A stretch of 64,000 nucleotides of DNA from assembly GCA_015179045.1 (NCBI GenBank), contig WHUZ01000067.1, positions 285,717 to 349,716 of the forward strand. Direction: 5' to 3'. Below the pieces are notes generated by a model. That model was not told the DNA's origin and searched no databases. It was given only the letters and a program-made list of their open reading frames with translations. Both the position numbers and the translations under genes were made by a program. The first letter of the stretch is position 1. Each line of letters opens with the position of its first letter. Positions 45,876 through 57,072 of the stretch are shown here, one piece after another. This DNA is from Kalaharituber pfeilii. Its lineage: Eukaryota > Ascomycota > Pezizomycetes > Pezizales > Pezizaceae.

Positions 45876-47713
45876 ATGCCAACATTCAACAGGAGCCTCA
45901 TCCACATTTTCTCCTACTTCAGGACCAAGTTACTTTTTCTCTGGGCCCTCTTCCTCCTAGGCGTCAAAGCCCAAGGTCTGCCCGTCTCAGCCACTGCCGC
46001 GTGGTCCTCCCAAATCATCGCCTTCTGGGGGCAGTTCTCATTGGAGCACGATCCTGCCCTCGACTGATTATCACCAACGCCTTCACTTCGTTAATCTCTC
46101 ATTTATCCCTTCTCCGTCGCGGCCTCAAAATCTACCAGCTGCTCTTACGAGGTGATTGGTTCCTACACTCCGGCTGGGAAAACGGCAAGACACGAACAGA
46201 TGTCGTCCTGATCTGCTGGCGGGAAAACTCAGACCTTCGAAAGCTGGCGTTGCAAGTGGCAGTGCAGATCGAGACGGTGGGAGGCGAATGGGAAATCTTA
46301 GTTCTCGGTAGGAAATTGCAGCAGGCCAACTCAGGTATTCAAGCCCATGCTCGGTGGTTTCAAAGCCCTCGATGCGTCTCCTTCTGTGCGGCAAGAACCT
46401 CTGAGAACAGTGAACCACATTTCCCCGTCGATGCAGCAACCATCGCGCAAGCAGTTATGCGTCTACAGATGCGAGAGTCTCCTGATGCCATTGGCGACTT
46501 CCTATACAACGCCCGTGACAAACGCCCTTCTCGCTGTGCTTACTTCGCTGAAGTCCGTGCAGAGCTGAAAGACGAGGTGACGCCCGCCAGGCATATAACC
46601 AGTTTTGCCCAAGTCGGAGGTGAATTGCCATTCGCCTCTAATAATCTCAGAACAGGTGCATATGGCAATTGCAGGGAAGTCGCACTGAGATGTTCTCCTT
46701 TCATGTACGCGGCTCTACACATGACAATCACAGTTGCGGTTGGCCTGATGGGTGCTGCTTCGGGTAGGGGCCTGGCCATCTGGCTAATAATCTTGAGGCC
46801 TGCGTTGACAAGCATGGGCATGACACTCTTCAAGGTTGCCGACCTTAATCTGTTTCTTCTTTCATTCAACGAAGCCGTGCTCTCATATGAAACAGGGCAA
46901 GGAAGCCCGCATGTAGCTGGTGACATGGATGTGTATGGTCTACCTGCTTGGAGGATTTTATACAGCTTTGCATTGAACGTGGTTGAACTCGTGATTGTGA
47001 TTGGAGGCTGGGCATACGGTGCGCTACGAGCAGAGAAGTCGAAACCAACAGGCCTTGTTGGTCACGGTATGCTGGCTTTAACGGTGTTAGTTGGAATTGT
47101 TTTATCCCTTCGAGCGCTCGGTGGCATCAGAAAAAGACTTCTTGGACGACTAGTTGGAACCTTTCAAACTCAAGATTATGTTCGATACATACTCGGCACA
47201 TCCGTCGCTATCCCAATGGAACTTGTTCGAAGGTCATTAAGCATATCCGAAGACATACGCTTAGTAGACACCCTGCTGCAGGAATGTCGCAACGACAAAA
47301 TCGCCATAACCTCGGCGACGGATGTGCTTCGATATCCCAGCAGTGCAACGTCCATAACCCAGCATGTTGTTACCAACATGATCAAATACCACTATGATGG
47401 AGACTCCATTCTTTGCAAAGGAGACCCGCCCATCACAGTCAGCACGTGGACGGAATACACTTGGCGTTCAGCGGCACTGTGTAACCTGCTGACCGTTGCA
47501 TGCGCCTGTGTTTCGATTTGCTACGCTTATTTGCAATTCCCTAACTGGGTGAAGTTGATTGTAGAGGTGACCTTGGCGCTAAGTGCGACTGGTTATGCAA
47601 CACTCGAGAGGCTGTCCAACTTGCAGCACAACCGAGATACCTATCTATCGCATATGGTAGCAACGATGGTAGTATCGGCAGTGTGGTATGTGGGAGTAAA
47701 GGACTTGGGGTAG
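45876..47713 (+). CDS. Multi-pass membrane protein of unknown family (one frameshift)
   Basis: From ATG 45876 a signal-peptide-like start (KLLFLWALFLLGVKAQG) leads into a frame that stops at 46067. Adding one G to GGGGG at 46027-46031 joins it to the long frame ending at 47713, giving 612 residues and IIAFWGAVLIGARSCPRL at the junction. A hydrophilic part (about 85-265) follows, then hydrophobic segments near 270-320 (ALHMTITVAVGLMG; LAIWLIILRPAL), 365-425 (ILYSFALNVVELVIVIGGW; GMLALTVLVGIVLSL) and 535-605 (LCNLLTVACACVSICYAYL; VATMVVSAVWYVGV). I recognise no enzymatic motif. Similar secreted-start membrane proteins of unknown role are common in Pezizomycotina. No intron needed. Confidence 0.75.
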
Positions 47714-47793
47714 TGTTAATTAGTGGGTACAGGGATGCCGCAGTGGGTGGCATAATCACCAAATTCCACGTTAGATGTATTAGCATCAAGCAA

Positions 47794-47802
47794 TAATAAT
47801 AA

Positions 47803-47840
<38 letters not shown>
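47794..47840 (+). mobile_element. Poly-A-only insertion with target duplication
   Basis: TAATAATAATAAATT followed by 32 A, flanked by TCAAGCAA (47786-47793 and 47841-47848). It has a tail and a duplication but no hairpin, so it looks like a retrotransposition product cut down to the A-tail, about 80 bp after the membrane-protein stop codon. Confidence 0.7.
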
Positions 47841-47843
<3 letters not shown>

Positions 47844-47932
47844 AGCAAACCATAATGGTGACTGTTGAAGTTACTTACACCTTTGTAGGTTTCAGCCTCA
47901 TTTTTGAGCAATAACAGTTAACTAGTTCCTCT

Positions 47933-48265
47933 TAGTGAGCGGCACGAGCCGAGCCAGCTCGAGCTCAAACGAGCCAAGATCATGCTAGTGTTTTTCTTGA
48001 CAGCTCGCTAAAATGCTTAGCCAGTGCAAGGTTTCATAAACTGTAAATACCTAATCTAGTAATAATTAGAGACTTGGAGCTCATTCTGACCTACCAATAA
48101 CTTCGAAATGCAATTTACCTGATAGTAGTGAGAAAGATGAAAATTTAGCTTAGTTTAGTTTAGTTTGTCAATATTATGTATATAATCAATCCAGGCTCGA
48201 GCTGGCCTGGCATGAGCTCGAGCTCACCCTCCAGCTCGGCTCGAGCTAGCTCGTGCCGCTCACTA
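47933..48265 (+). mobile_element. hAT-type MITE, copy 3 (333 bp)
   Basis: Same terminal repeats as copies 1 and 2, with a perfect 8-bp duplication GTTCCTCT (47925-47932 and 48266-48273). It is in the same orientation as copy 1 and close in length to copy 2. Confidence 0.93.
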
Positions 48266-48319
48266 GTTCCTCTCAGATAGCCTCTAGCAAGCCACTCCCA
48301 AAGTCACGATTGAGCGTTG

Positions 48320-48321
<2 letters not shown>

Positions 48322-48357
<36 letters not shown>

Positions 48358-49075
48358 CACATAACCCCGCTTGTAGCACTTGGCCATGGCAGGGTCCCTG
48401 GGCAAGCCCTCATAGCCCGGAGACAGGCTAAACTAACTCTCTACGTACATGGCCCCCACGCGCCGTCGCCCCCGCTCTCCTAGCTTCTAGAACTTGACCC
48501 CAGCGAAGAAATTCTCCAAAACGTCATACTCCTCCCCATTCTCCGCCTTTCTCTTCCAATTCTTTTCCATGTCGCCCCACCTCTCAAATCCTTCTGGACG
48601 GTTCTTCTGGTTTCTGCATCGGAAAGCGAGGTGCTCCCCGGTTTGCACCTCCCCGCACCTGCACTTATCCGACTCAGCCGCCCCTATCCTCTTCAACCAC
48701 ACTGCACACCTCCCTCTCTCCAGGCGCAAGGCAGTGAAATTGGATACTGCTATCCTATTCCACTCCATGACCTTCCCTCCTCCAAAGCCCTCCACTTCTC
48801 TCTTCTCCTTCCTCCACGCCTTCACCCTCTGGCGCACCCCACTTCCGGTGGCCACCTCCTTCCCCTGCATCACCGTCCCCTTCTTCGCCCACTCATCCGC
48901 CTTCTCATTCCCTGCAATTCCGATGTGAGCCTTGACCCACATCAGTTTCGCGTCCCCTCCCTTCTTCTTCCTCCTCGCCACGGCATCCACCACTCTCCTC
49001 ACATCCTCGGTTTTCCCCTTTCCCTCCCTGCCTGCCTTCTGGATCGCCATGACGGCAGCCTCAGAATCTAAGCTG
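48322..49075 (-). mobile_element. 5'-truncated LINE (family C): RNase H, zinc motif, hairpin, poly-A
   Basis: Poly-T and a family B-type hairpin (CCATGGCAGGG) at the left. To the right the minus strand has one intact frame: LDSEAAVMAIQKAG, LMWVKAHIGIAGNEKADEWA, zinc motif CRCGEVQTGEHLAFRC, stop at 48487. It is truncated within RNase H at about 49075. It matches the end of the large LINE at 59940-63790 closely. No target duplication found. Confidence 0.85.
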
Positions 49076-49471
49076 TGACATTCAAAACTTCCTGAATTGA
49101 AACCTTCCATTGCGTTTTTCTCAAACCTGTGAGGCTTCCAGTTGTATTTATTTTCCGCTCTGCAATAACAACATCAGAGAGTTGAATGAATTTCCAGCCA
49201 TGCTAAATGTGCCAATGGCAATGTGTACAAAGGCAGGTAAGAATGTTCACTAAAACTCTATCCAAGGTTACACCAAGAAGTAATGATACTGCATTTGCAG
49301 CCCTGTCCATCTCGGTGTCTCCCATGAAATTTGTCTTGGGCAGCTTGAACGGGAGCCCCTTAGGCACTGAGATTGTCAAAACCGGGCCAATTTATATGAC
49401 ACTCCTCGCCCGGTTTTCGCGTGAACGCAGGCCCGATCATGCGTTGGTACGGATAAGCGGCCATCTGATTC
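49076..49471. other. Intergenic DNA, nothing recognised
   Basis: Only short frames without domains. Confidence 0.35.
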
Positions 49472-49526
49472 TTTTTTTTCTTTTTTAAATATCATTGGTC
49501 GCATGCTGCCCTATGGCTATGGCGAG
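49472..49526 (-). mobile_element. LINE family A hairpin and poly-A (minus)
   Basis: T-rich tail, AAATATCATTGGTCGCATGC and CTATGGCTATGGCGAG. Its 5' extent is unclear and no target duplication was found. Confidence 0.65.
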
Positions 49527-49674
49527 AAATTATATAGGAAATCATGATATAAAGGTAAAGACATTCTAAAGAAAGTGTAGAGACCGACAACCCTCGCTAG
49601 TAAGGCGGGTGAAAGCAAGAGAAGTGAAAATCCAAACAAGACCAATGTGAAGCCCATGGATCTCTCTGTGATAC

Positions 49675-50235
49675 AGGCAAACAAGCCAGAACGCTGAGAT
49701 TCCGACAAGAACAGCTAAAAGACGAAGAGACGGGACACAGATACCTCAGAGGCACCCTAGAGTACCGAGCACCACTACCCCTGGCTATAATCCCAAGAAG
49801 AATGGGAGAGAGCCATCGCCGACGCGGACTGGGAGAGCGTTTACACAGACGGCAGCCACATCAACGGGAAGCCGGGAGCCGGCATCTACACCAACGGGAC
49901 CAGGAAACCCATGTACTTGGGTACACTAGCAGCAGTCAACGACGCGGAGCTAATCGCGATAGGCGAAGCCCTAACAGAAGAAGGGGAAACCCTTATCATA
50001 TCCGACTCTAAAACAGCAATCGCCAAGCTTCGGAGGATCGCCGAGGGCAAGCCCACACACGAAGGAGCAGCCCAAATGGTCAGGGAATACTGGGAAGCAA
50101 GAGTCGCGAGAGGAGACCTTGACGTAGCGGTGATGTGGGTGAAAGGACACAAGGGAATCGAAGGCACCACCGAAGCGGACAAGGCAGCCAAAACAGGCGC
50201 CTTCCTTCAGCGGAACCTCTCCGGACAGGCAGATT
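49675..50235 (+). pseudogene. LINE family A RNase H fragment
   Basis: Plus-strand frames carry RTLRFRQEQLKDEETGHRYL, then the RNase H series YTDGSHINGKPGAGIY, VNDAELIAIGEALTE, LIISDSKTAIAKL and MWVKGHKGIEGTTEADKAAK, so all four catalytic regions are visible. The part before YTDGS is in another frame. Coding stops soon after GAFLQ. No hairpin or tail follows. Confidence 0.78.
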
Positions 50236-50285
50236 CTGCCTGCCGCTCCCGGACCTCATCAGACGATAAACTTTATGCCATGACA

Positions 50286-50612
50286 CTGTGACACAGGTAC
50301 CAAACCTCCTAGCACACTTATATGATGTACTCAAAGTAAGGTATTAGTAGTGTATTAGCCATTATTAGATTATGATTGTAGTATTTATACAGGTTGCAAT
50401 GATATATATTGTAAAATTCAAGGCAGCTTTATATAGAAGGAGATATTATCATATATAATTTTGAGCTGGCATTATCAGGTCTCTCTGAGAGTTTCTATAT
50501 AATATCTCAGAAGCCTCTAAATATATTTCTGGAGTTTTTAAAGACTGCAGCATTTGTACATAGTGTATGAAGGACTAAGTATTACCTAATTGGATAATAG
50601 CCATCTTGCCAT
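50286..50612. other. AT-rich intergenic DNA, nothing recognised
   Basis: No frame or repeat of note. Confidence 0.35.
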
Positions 50613-50624
50613 TTTATACCTGTA

Positions 50625-50987
50625 GACCACTACACACCTATTGGAAGAATGCAGGGTATGGCGGAAGAGGTGGCCGGGGAGCTTGGAGGTAGTCCGACGG
50701 CCCCCGGAATTCAAAAAAGGAGAGGGAGATCACTTACAGAGCCTGGTGAAGATGCTGGAGGAGGGCGAGGGGGATCACTGACTGTTATCTATTTCACTCA
50801 TCTAATTTACAGAGCCTAGTGAAGATGCTGGAGGAGGGCGGGGGGGAGCACTGACCGTTATCTTTATTCATCTAATTTTCATAATGTTTTCCGGTTATTT
50901 CTGTCCACTTTATCTTGTACCTAACCTCGCCATAGCCTGTAAGGCGGCATGCGAGTAATGATATAAAAAAAAAAAAAAAAAAAAAAA
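50625..50987 (+). mobile_element. 5'-truncated LINE (family A) 3' end
   Basis: Flanked by TTTATACCTGTA (50613-50624 and 50988-50999). Begins inside the C-terminal zinc motif (TTTHLLEECRVWRKRWPG) and stops after MLEEGEGDH. The untranslated part contains a direct repeat of about 80 bp (AGATGCTGGAGGAGGGCG twice), then hairpin CTCGCCATAGCCTGTAAGG and an A-tail. Confidence 0.9.
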
Positions 50988-50999
50988 TTTATACCTGTA

Positions 51000-52062
51000 T
51001 AAGTTTCAGATGCCTAATTGGGCAACTACTACCATAAAATATCATTCAGAATTTACATTTGGCTAACTGAGGTGCAGAAGTTACTTCCTATACCGCTCCA
51101 AGCTGTATGTGCAATTTGGTTATCTTCTATGAAGATTTGGCCTTACAAGAGGCTGTTGTTGAAGTGCGCCGGATTCTGGTAATGGGCGAAATTTTGGTAA
51201 GCGACGTTAGCTTCTTACGTACGTGCCATTAGACTAACCACCACTGGAAGCATACACAACAAACGGTATTGAGACTGTGGAAGAAAACATATTCTGAATC
51301 CCTCCAGCAGTAGCGACATAGAGAATATCTGTTAGCTTGCTTTATTTCTTGTATTTTCACCCCTATGTTTGCGGGAAGCTTTGAAGGTAGCATTTTCAGC
51401 CTAGCTGGGAGGAGAGCCGTCGTTTCAAGTACGTAGTTACTGCACGTACTCTACAGCACAATATCATTGTCTAGTATTTGGTTTCCGTAGTCGCACAATT
51501 AAATTTTGCCAAGAGAGATCTCAATGCTTCATACTATTAATGTTTTAACAATAATATTGTTATTAGCAACATAACTTCCGTCGCAAATATATCGCATAAT
51601 TTTTCCCACAACATAAAATCCCATGCTTTTACACTGTAAGTGACAATACTAAAAAAAATAAAAGGCAAAATCACAATCAATATTTATCCCGCAAACCCCT
51701 CTGACTACGCGTTTGACCCAGGTCTCTTGCCCAGAGTCATCATTGCCTAACTACCGGACATTTACACTCCAACATAATCTTGCATGAATCATCGATTTTT
51801 CCACTCCCACACACGCTCTCCTCATATCTTGCCACACCAATCTAACACTATACCCTCATAGAGTAAAAGCGGAAAGTTCTCACTTCTGCAGGTGAAAGAA
51901 ATGAAATAAATATTTAAATCAACGAAAAACAAACAAAACAAAACAAAACAAAACAAAACAGAGGGTCAGTAAATCGTTGAGATATAAAATCGACTAATGA
52001 TAAAGCATTCTCATTGCACTATTCTGGAGAACAAAAACTTCACTGTAAAAAAAAATAAAAAT
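51000..52062. other. Intergenic DNA with an (AAAAC)n microsatellite
   Basis: No gene seen. 51930-51960 is a run of AAAAC units. The right end adjoins the stop codon of the ankyrin-HET gene and may be its 3' untranslated region. Confidence 0.45.
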
Positions 52063-55000
52063 TCACACAAATAAGGCATTGATCTTTCTCATCACGGAGC
52101 CACCGTCTCCCCTTAGGACCAAGAGGTCGCTGCTCGAATCTGTTCTAAGGACCCCAACCTTTTTGAGAACCTCGAGTTCAATAGCACTCTCATTCCCATC
52201 CTCTGACCTACATCGCCCATTTTCCCTATCAAGCTGTTTGCATACTACCCAGTTGTTATAGGTTTGCTCCGGGTTGAGGATGGCAAGGGTGAATTGTCGA
52301 TCATCCGTTTCAATGGGCGCTTGTGAAAGGTACGGGCAATAGAATCCGAAAACCTCACTCCCTATCTTAACTTCATATTCATTTACTTCACTTGCTTTAT
52401 GAACGAGAGCATGAGAAATTGCCCAGACTTCACAGAGAAAAATATGTTCGATGGCTCTCTTAGGCTCAATCAACTCTGGGATTCTACGATTTTGAGGCCA
52501 CTCTGTTGGGGTGTGCTCGTAGTCCTGGTCACGTTCTGGCCATTCCATTACTTGCTTCCAGGTCGGGAACCATTGCTGTTCTGTCCCCCGGTAAGGAAAG
52601 TCGAATAGGATCTCAATCTTTTTTCCGAATGGAAGCACATGAAAACATTGCCTCCAGGCAGTCTCGTCGTCTATGTTCTCGTCGTAAGTTGGTAGCTGAG
52701 TTGCGCGCAGGAGGTAGAACAGTCCAGCCACTTTATCCGTAGATTGTGTCGCACAGCGACTAGCCATTTCCCTCGTGAGTTCATACAGTTTGCAGCCACC
52801 AGAGCTATCTGCATCCGTAGCAAGCTTCAAAACAGGACGAATGGCACCTCTCAGTGTAGTGACCTTCCCAGCAACTGTGCCCTTGGTGTTCAGGATGATA
52901 CGCCCATTGCCGCGTGGCACTCCTCCATTGAACGTTCTGTTTTCCGTCCTGATCTCCTGCAAGGTCCAAGCTCGCCGTAACCAGTGACGAGGATCGTCCC
53001 AGCCTTCCTTACTAAAAGGTCTTCCAAGGCCATTGAAATAACGCACCGTCTGCACTGCTGCACGGTATATATTACCAATAGTAGGAACATCTATCTTCCA
53101 TTCATCGTGCTTGATTATGTCGAGGGGAATGTTATTGTGAGTCAGTGTCTGGGCTGTAGAGGTGTCAAATTGCTGTCGGAGACAGAGAACATCAAGCCAC
53201 ACGTAGTCTGGGCCCAGGGTAAGTAGCTCTTTCCGTAAGGACTCTATATCCACGCCATTAGGAAGTGGGACAGGCCACTGGTATTGGTTAACAGAAGTCT
53301 CTACTGTCTTCATGTCGCTAGTCCAACTGTGCGAGACTGCCCAGAAGGTAGGCCATCGAGTGCCTTTATGTGGAACCTCGATGGAGTTGACTTCTGCATG
53401 CAACATTCGAAAGTCTACCACCCGATTACTCTTCAGGTCCCAAATGCGGCGTGGCATTACGAAGTATGGTGACTTGATAAGATGCTGTCCAGTGCCGTCC
53501 CTGTAGATTGCATTTGTACGCTCTTCGTCAATTTCCTTTGCTTTCCTCAGCCACTGCGCCCTTTGCACCACTACATTAAATGCCTGTTCGTTGAAGTGTT
53601 TCCACCCGACACGGGCTGCGGCATATGCTAGACCAAAATCAAAATTATGTGAAACAAAGTACTGAATATCATTTTGGATCCAGCGTCGAAGGCGTTCAGT
53701 GGAATCACTGCGGAGGCCGACAAGAGCTGTAAGGGTGGAAAAGAGCACTTCTGTGCTGAGGTCCCTACAAGGAACGTCAGCAAGGTCTGGGGTAAGGATG
53801 CCTCCAGCGCGGATGATGCCCTGTAATTGTGCATTAGCGAGGAAGAGTGGTGAGGTATTGAGTCGTTTGACTTGTACTTCATGGCGAAGAGATGATGTTG
53901 CAAAATACCCGGCGTATGGCATAGGGAAAGGGGGTGTCACTTCATTGTTGCGATTGACATTCGCCATGGCGCCGGCCAGCAGCGCCTGCAGACCTGGCTC
54001 GGCATTGCCGGACTTTGCTGCATCCAGGGCAGTTGCGTATCCACCCAGAGGAGTTGTATACGTGCCACCTACGTTGACATCCGCTCCCCGGTCCAGCAGC
54101 AGCTTCACAACCTCCGCATTTCCTCTCCATGCAGCCACACCCAGTGCAGTCCCATACTCGCCACCTACAGCATTGATATCCGCCCCCGGTACAGCAGCAG
54201 CTTCACAACCTCCGCATTTTCTCTCCATGCAGCCACACCCAGTGCAGTCCCATACTCGCCACCTACAGCATTGATATCCGCCCCCCGGTCCAGCAGCAGC
54301 TTCACAACCTCCGCATTTCCTCTCCATGCAGCCACACCCAGTGCAGTCCCATACTCGCCACCTACAGCATTGATATCCGCCCCCCGGTACAGCAGCAGCT
54401 TCACAACCTCCGCATTTCCTCTGGATGCAGCCACACCTAGCGCAGTCCCATAGTTTCCACCTACAGCATTGATATCTGCCCCCCGGTCCAGCAGCAGCTT
54501 CACAATATTTGTGTTCCCTTCAAATGCAGCCACACCCAGCGCAGTCCCATACTCACCACCTACAGCATTGATATCTGCCCTCCGGTCCAGCAGCAGCTTC
54601 AGAACCTCCGCATTTCCTCTGGATGCAGCCACACCTAGCGCAGTCCCATAGTTTCCACCTACAGCATTGATATCTGCCCTCCGGTCCAGCAGCAGCTTCA
54701 GAACCTCCGCATTTCCTCTGGATGCAGCCACACCTAGTGCAGTCCCATACTTGCCACATTCGGCATTGATATCTGCCCCCCGGTCCAGCAGCAGCTTCAT
54801 AACCTCCGCCTTTCCGCTAAATGCAGCCACACCCAGTGCAGTGCCATACTTGCCACATTCAGCATTGATATCTACCCCCCGGTTCAGCAGCAGCTTCACA
54901 ACCTCCGCCTTTCCGCTAAATGCAGCCACACCCAGTGCAGTGCCATACTTGCCACATTCAGCATCGATATCTGCCCGGTCCAGCAGCAGCTTCACAATAT

Positions 55001-55973
55001 TTGTGTTCCCTTCAAATGCAGCCACACCCAGTGCAGTCCCATACTCGCCACATTCAGCATTGATATCTGCCCCCCGGTCCAGCAGCAGCTTCATAACCTC
55101 CGCCTTTCCGCTAAATGCAGCCACACCCAGTGCAGTGCCATACTTGCCACATTCAGCATTGATATCTACCCCCCGGTTCAGCAGCAGCTTCACAACCTCC
55201 GCCTTTCCGCTAAATGCAGCCACACCCAGTGCAGTCCCATACTCGCCACATTCAGCATTGATATCTGCCCCCCGGTCCAGCAGCAGCTTCATAACCTCCG
55301 CCTTTCCGCTAAATGCAGCCACACCCAGTGCAGTCCCATACTCGCCACCTACAGCATTGATATCCGTCCCCCAGTCCAGCAGCAGCTTCACAACCTCCGC
55401 CTTTCCGCTAAATGCAGCCACACCCAGTGCAGTCCCATACTCGCCACCTACAGCATTGATATCCGCCCCCCAGTCGAGCAGCAGCTTCACAACCTCCGCC
55501 TTTCTGCTAAATGCAGCCACACCCAGTGGAGTCCCACACCAGCCACCTGCAGCATTGATATCTGCCCCTCGGTCCAGCAGCAGCTTCACAACATTCGTGT
55601 TTCCTCTGGATGCAGCCACACCTAGTGCAGTCCCATACCAGCCACCTACAGTGTTGATATGCGCCCCCCGGTCCAGCAGCAGCTTCACAAACTCCGCATT
55701 TCCGCTGAATGCAGCCACACCCAGTGCAGTCCCATACTCGCCACATACAGCATCGATATCCGCCCCCCGGTTCAGCAGCAGCGTCACAACCTCTGCATTT
55801 CCTCTGGATGCAGCCACACCTAGCGCAGTCCCATAGTTTCCACCTACAGCATTGATATCCGCCCCCCGGTCGAGCAGCAGCGACACCTGTTCCTTCTTTC
55901 CCTCCCTTATAGCATTGCACAATGTCAAACCGGAGTCACGTACGGCGTTGATATTTCTGTTCCTGTCCTTCAT
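52063..55973 (-). CDS. Ankyrin-repeat/HET-domain protein (one frameshift)
   Basis: From ATG 55973 (a GTG lies 27 nt upstream in frame) to the stop at 52063, 1303 residues once one base is added to CCCCC at 54183-54187. Every other repeat has six C at this site. Residues about 10-660 are some 19-20 ankyrin repeats of 33 residues. Residues about 870-1060 carry the HET (heterokaryon incompatibility) motifs: FWAVSHSWTSD, YVWLDVLCLRQ, IGNIYRAAVQTVRYF and HWLRRAWTLQEI. A less conserved C-terminal region follows (about 240 residues). HET domains trigger cell death on non-self recognition. Here the repeats would act as the sensor. No NACHT or NB-ARC ATPase is present, unlike the classic het-e/het-d NLRs. 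One repeat lacks one Gly codon (LLLDRADID). Confidence 0.85.
54040..55930 (-). repeat. 99-bp tandem repeat coding for near-identical ankyrin repeats
   Basis: About 18 head-to-tail copies of a 99-bp unit. Each encodes GADINAVGGEYGTALGVAA followed by a variable stretch (SRGNAEVV, FSGKAEVM, FEGNTNIV, WRGNAEVV) and KLLLDR. Differences gather at two sites: the pair before YG, and the eight residues after VAA. The outermost copies are most diverged. Confidence 0.92.
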
Positions 55974-57004
55974 TTTGCGGTATGAGTATTTTGCGGACAC
56001 TTACTCTTTCGCTGGCTTGACACCTGGCTGGCGATTAGGTTGTTGGGCCTTATGTCGTATGGTTGCTGATCGTGGGGGGAAGAACCTAGAATATTTAGCA
56101 GTAATTGCGCCTCGTGATGTGACCTTGACTCCCTTCGGCACTAAGGGTCCCAGAAACAACAAAAGATTGTTTGGTACACGCTTCTTAGTAGTGCGCAGAC
56201 GTTTTGATCGCAGGGCTTCGATTTATGACTTGGACACAATTCAGATTTACAGGGAGCCATATCTATTTCTAGGGTGCCCATTTCCATCCTTTTCATATCC
56301 TCCCCACCTGCAGAATTTTCACGAATAGTAATTACATTCACCCATATTGACGAAACTCAGTCACGCTAGAGTCACCAGCTGGATGTTCAGCCTCGATAGA
56401 TGGAAAAATTTTAAAGTGGCGCTAGCCCAATTATCATCGGCTGTAAAATCTCAATAATACTTCACGATGTCCAATGGCAGAGTGGACAATTCCGCACGAT
56501 GGGTCAGAACAAACCGGGATAGGTAAAAAAATCGAAGAAGCATAGGCGGGCGAGTGGTGCGAGGAAATAGTTCACACACAAAGTCAATGTCACTAGTATA
56601 CTCGTATCAGAAACCATTGACTGCATTTGTTGATCGACAAGCATACAGCTAATAATAGCATACTGTAAAATGAATCAAGATCAACCATATGAGGAGCAAC
56701 CGAGTTTAAGGTTGAGATTAGACTGTGATGTCTTCTACAACACCCATGCATAACACTTCACCGGCAGAATGATACCAGCGAATGGACTTGCAAAAAACCG
56801 GCATTGAAATTGTGTACCAAACCAGAATGACACCACACTGCATGTTGACCTAAGAACGCCTGAATTTGTGATGTAGAACACATGATTCATCGTGTGAAAC
56901 CATCGTAGATGAACATAAAGGTGCGCAGAATGCCGATTATTATTTGACAAGCTGTGATAACAATTGCTCTATTTATTGACGCGAGTGCAATGTGCAGGAA
57001 GATA
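55974..57004. other. Upstream region of the ankyrin-HET gene, no gene assigned
   Basis: On the minus strand AAAGA|GTAAGTGTCC at about 55998-56010 resembles a donor site, so a 5' exon further right (around 56141-56341) is conceivable, but I found no supporting domain. Confidence 0.35.
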
Positions 57005-57061
57005 AGTTTTTTTTTTTTTTTAATTTCACGTAACCCGCTTGCAGCTGTTCGCCATGACAGG
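57005..57061 (-). mobile_element. Minimal hairpin/poly-A insertion (family B)
   Basis: Fifty-seven bp: poly-T, TTTCACGTAACCCGCTTGC, GCCATGACAGG. Flanked by GCAGGAAGATA (56994-57004 and 57062-57072). The 5' edge is exactly the hairpin base. Confidence 0.92.
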
Positions 57062-57072
57062 GCAGGAAGATA

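Noticed and set aside
54667..55836. 389-residue plus-strand Ser/Pro-rich protein
   Set aside because: Antisense shadow of the 99-bp ankyrin repeat array; the minus strand holds the ankyrin and HET motifs.
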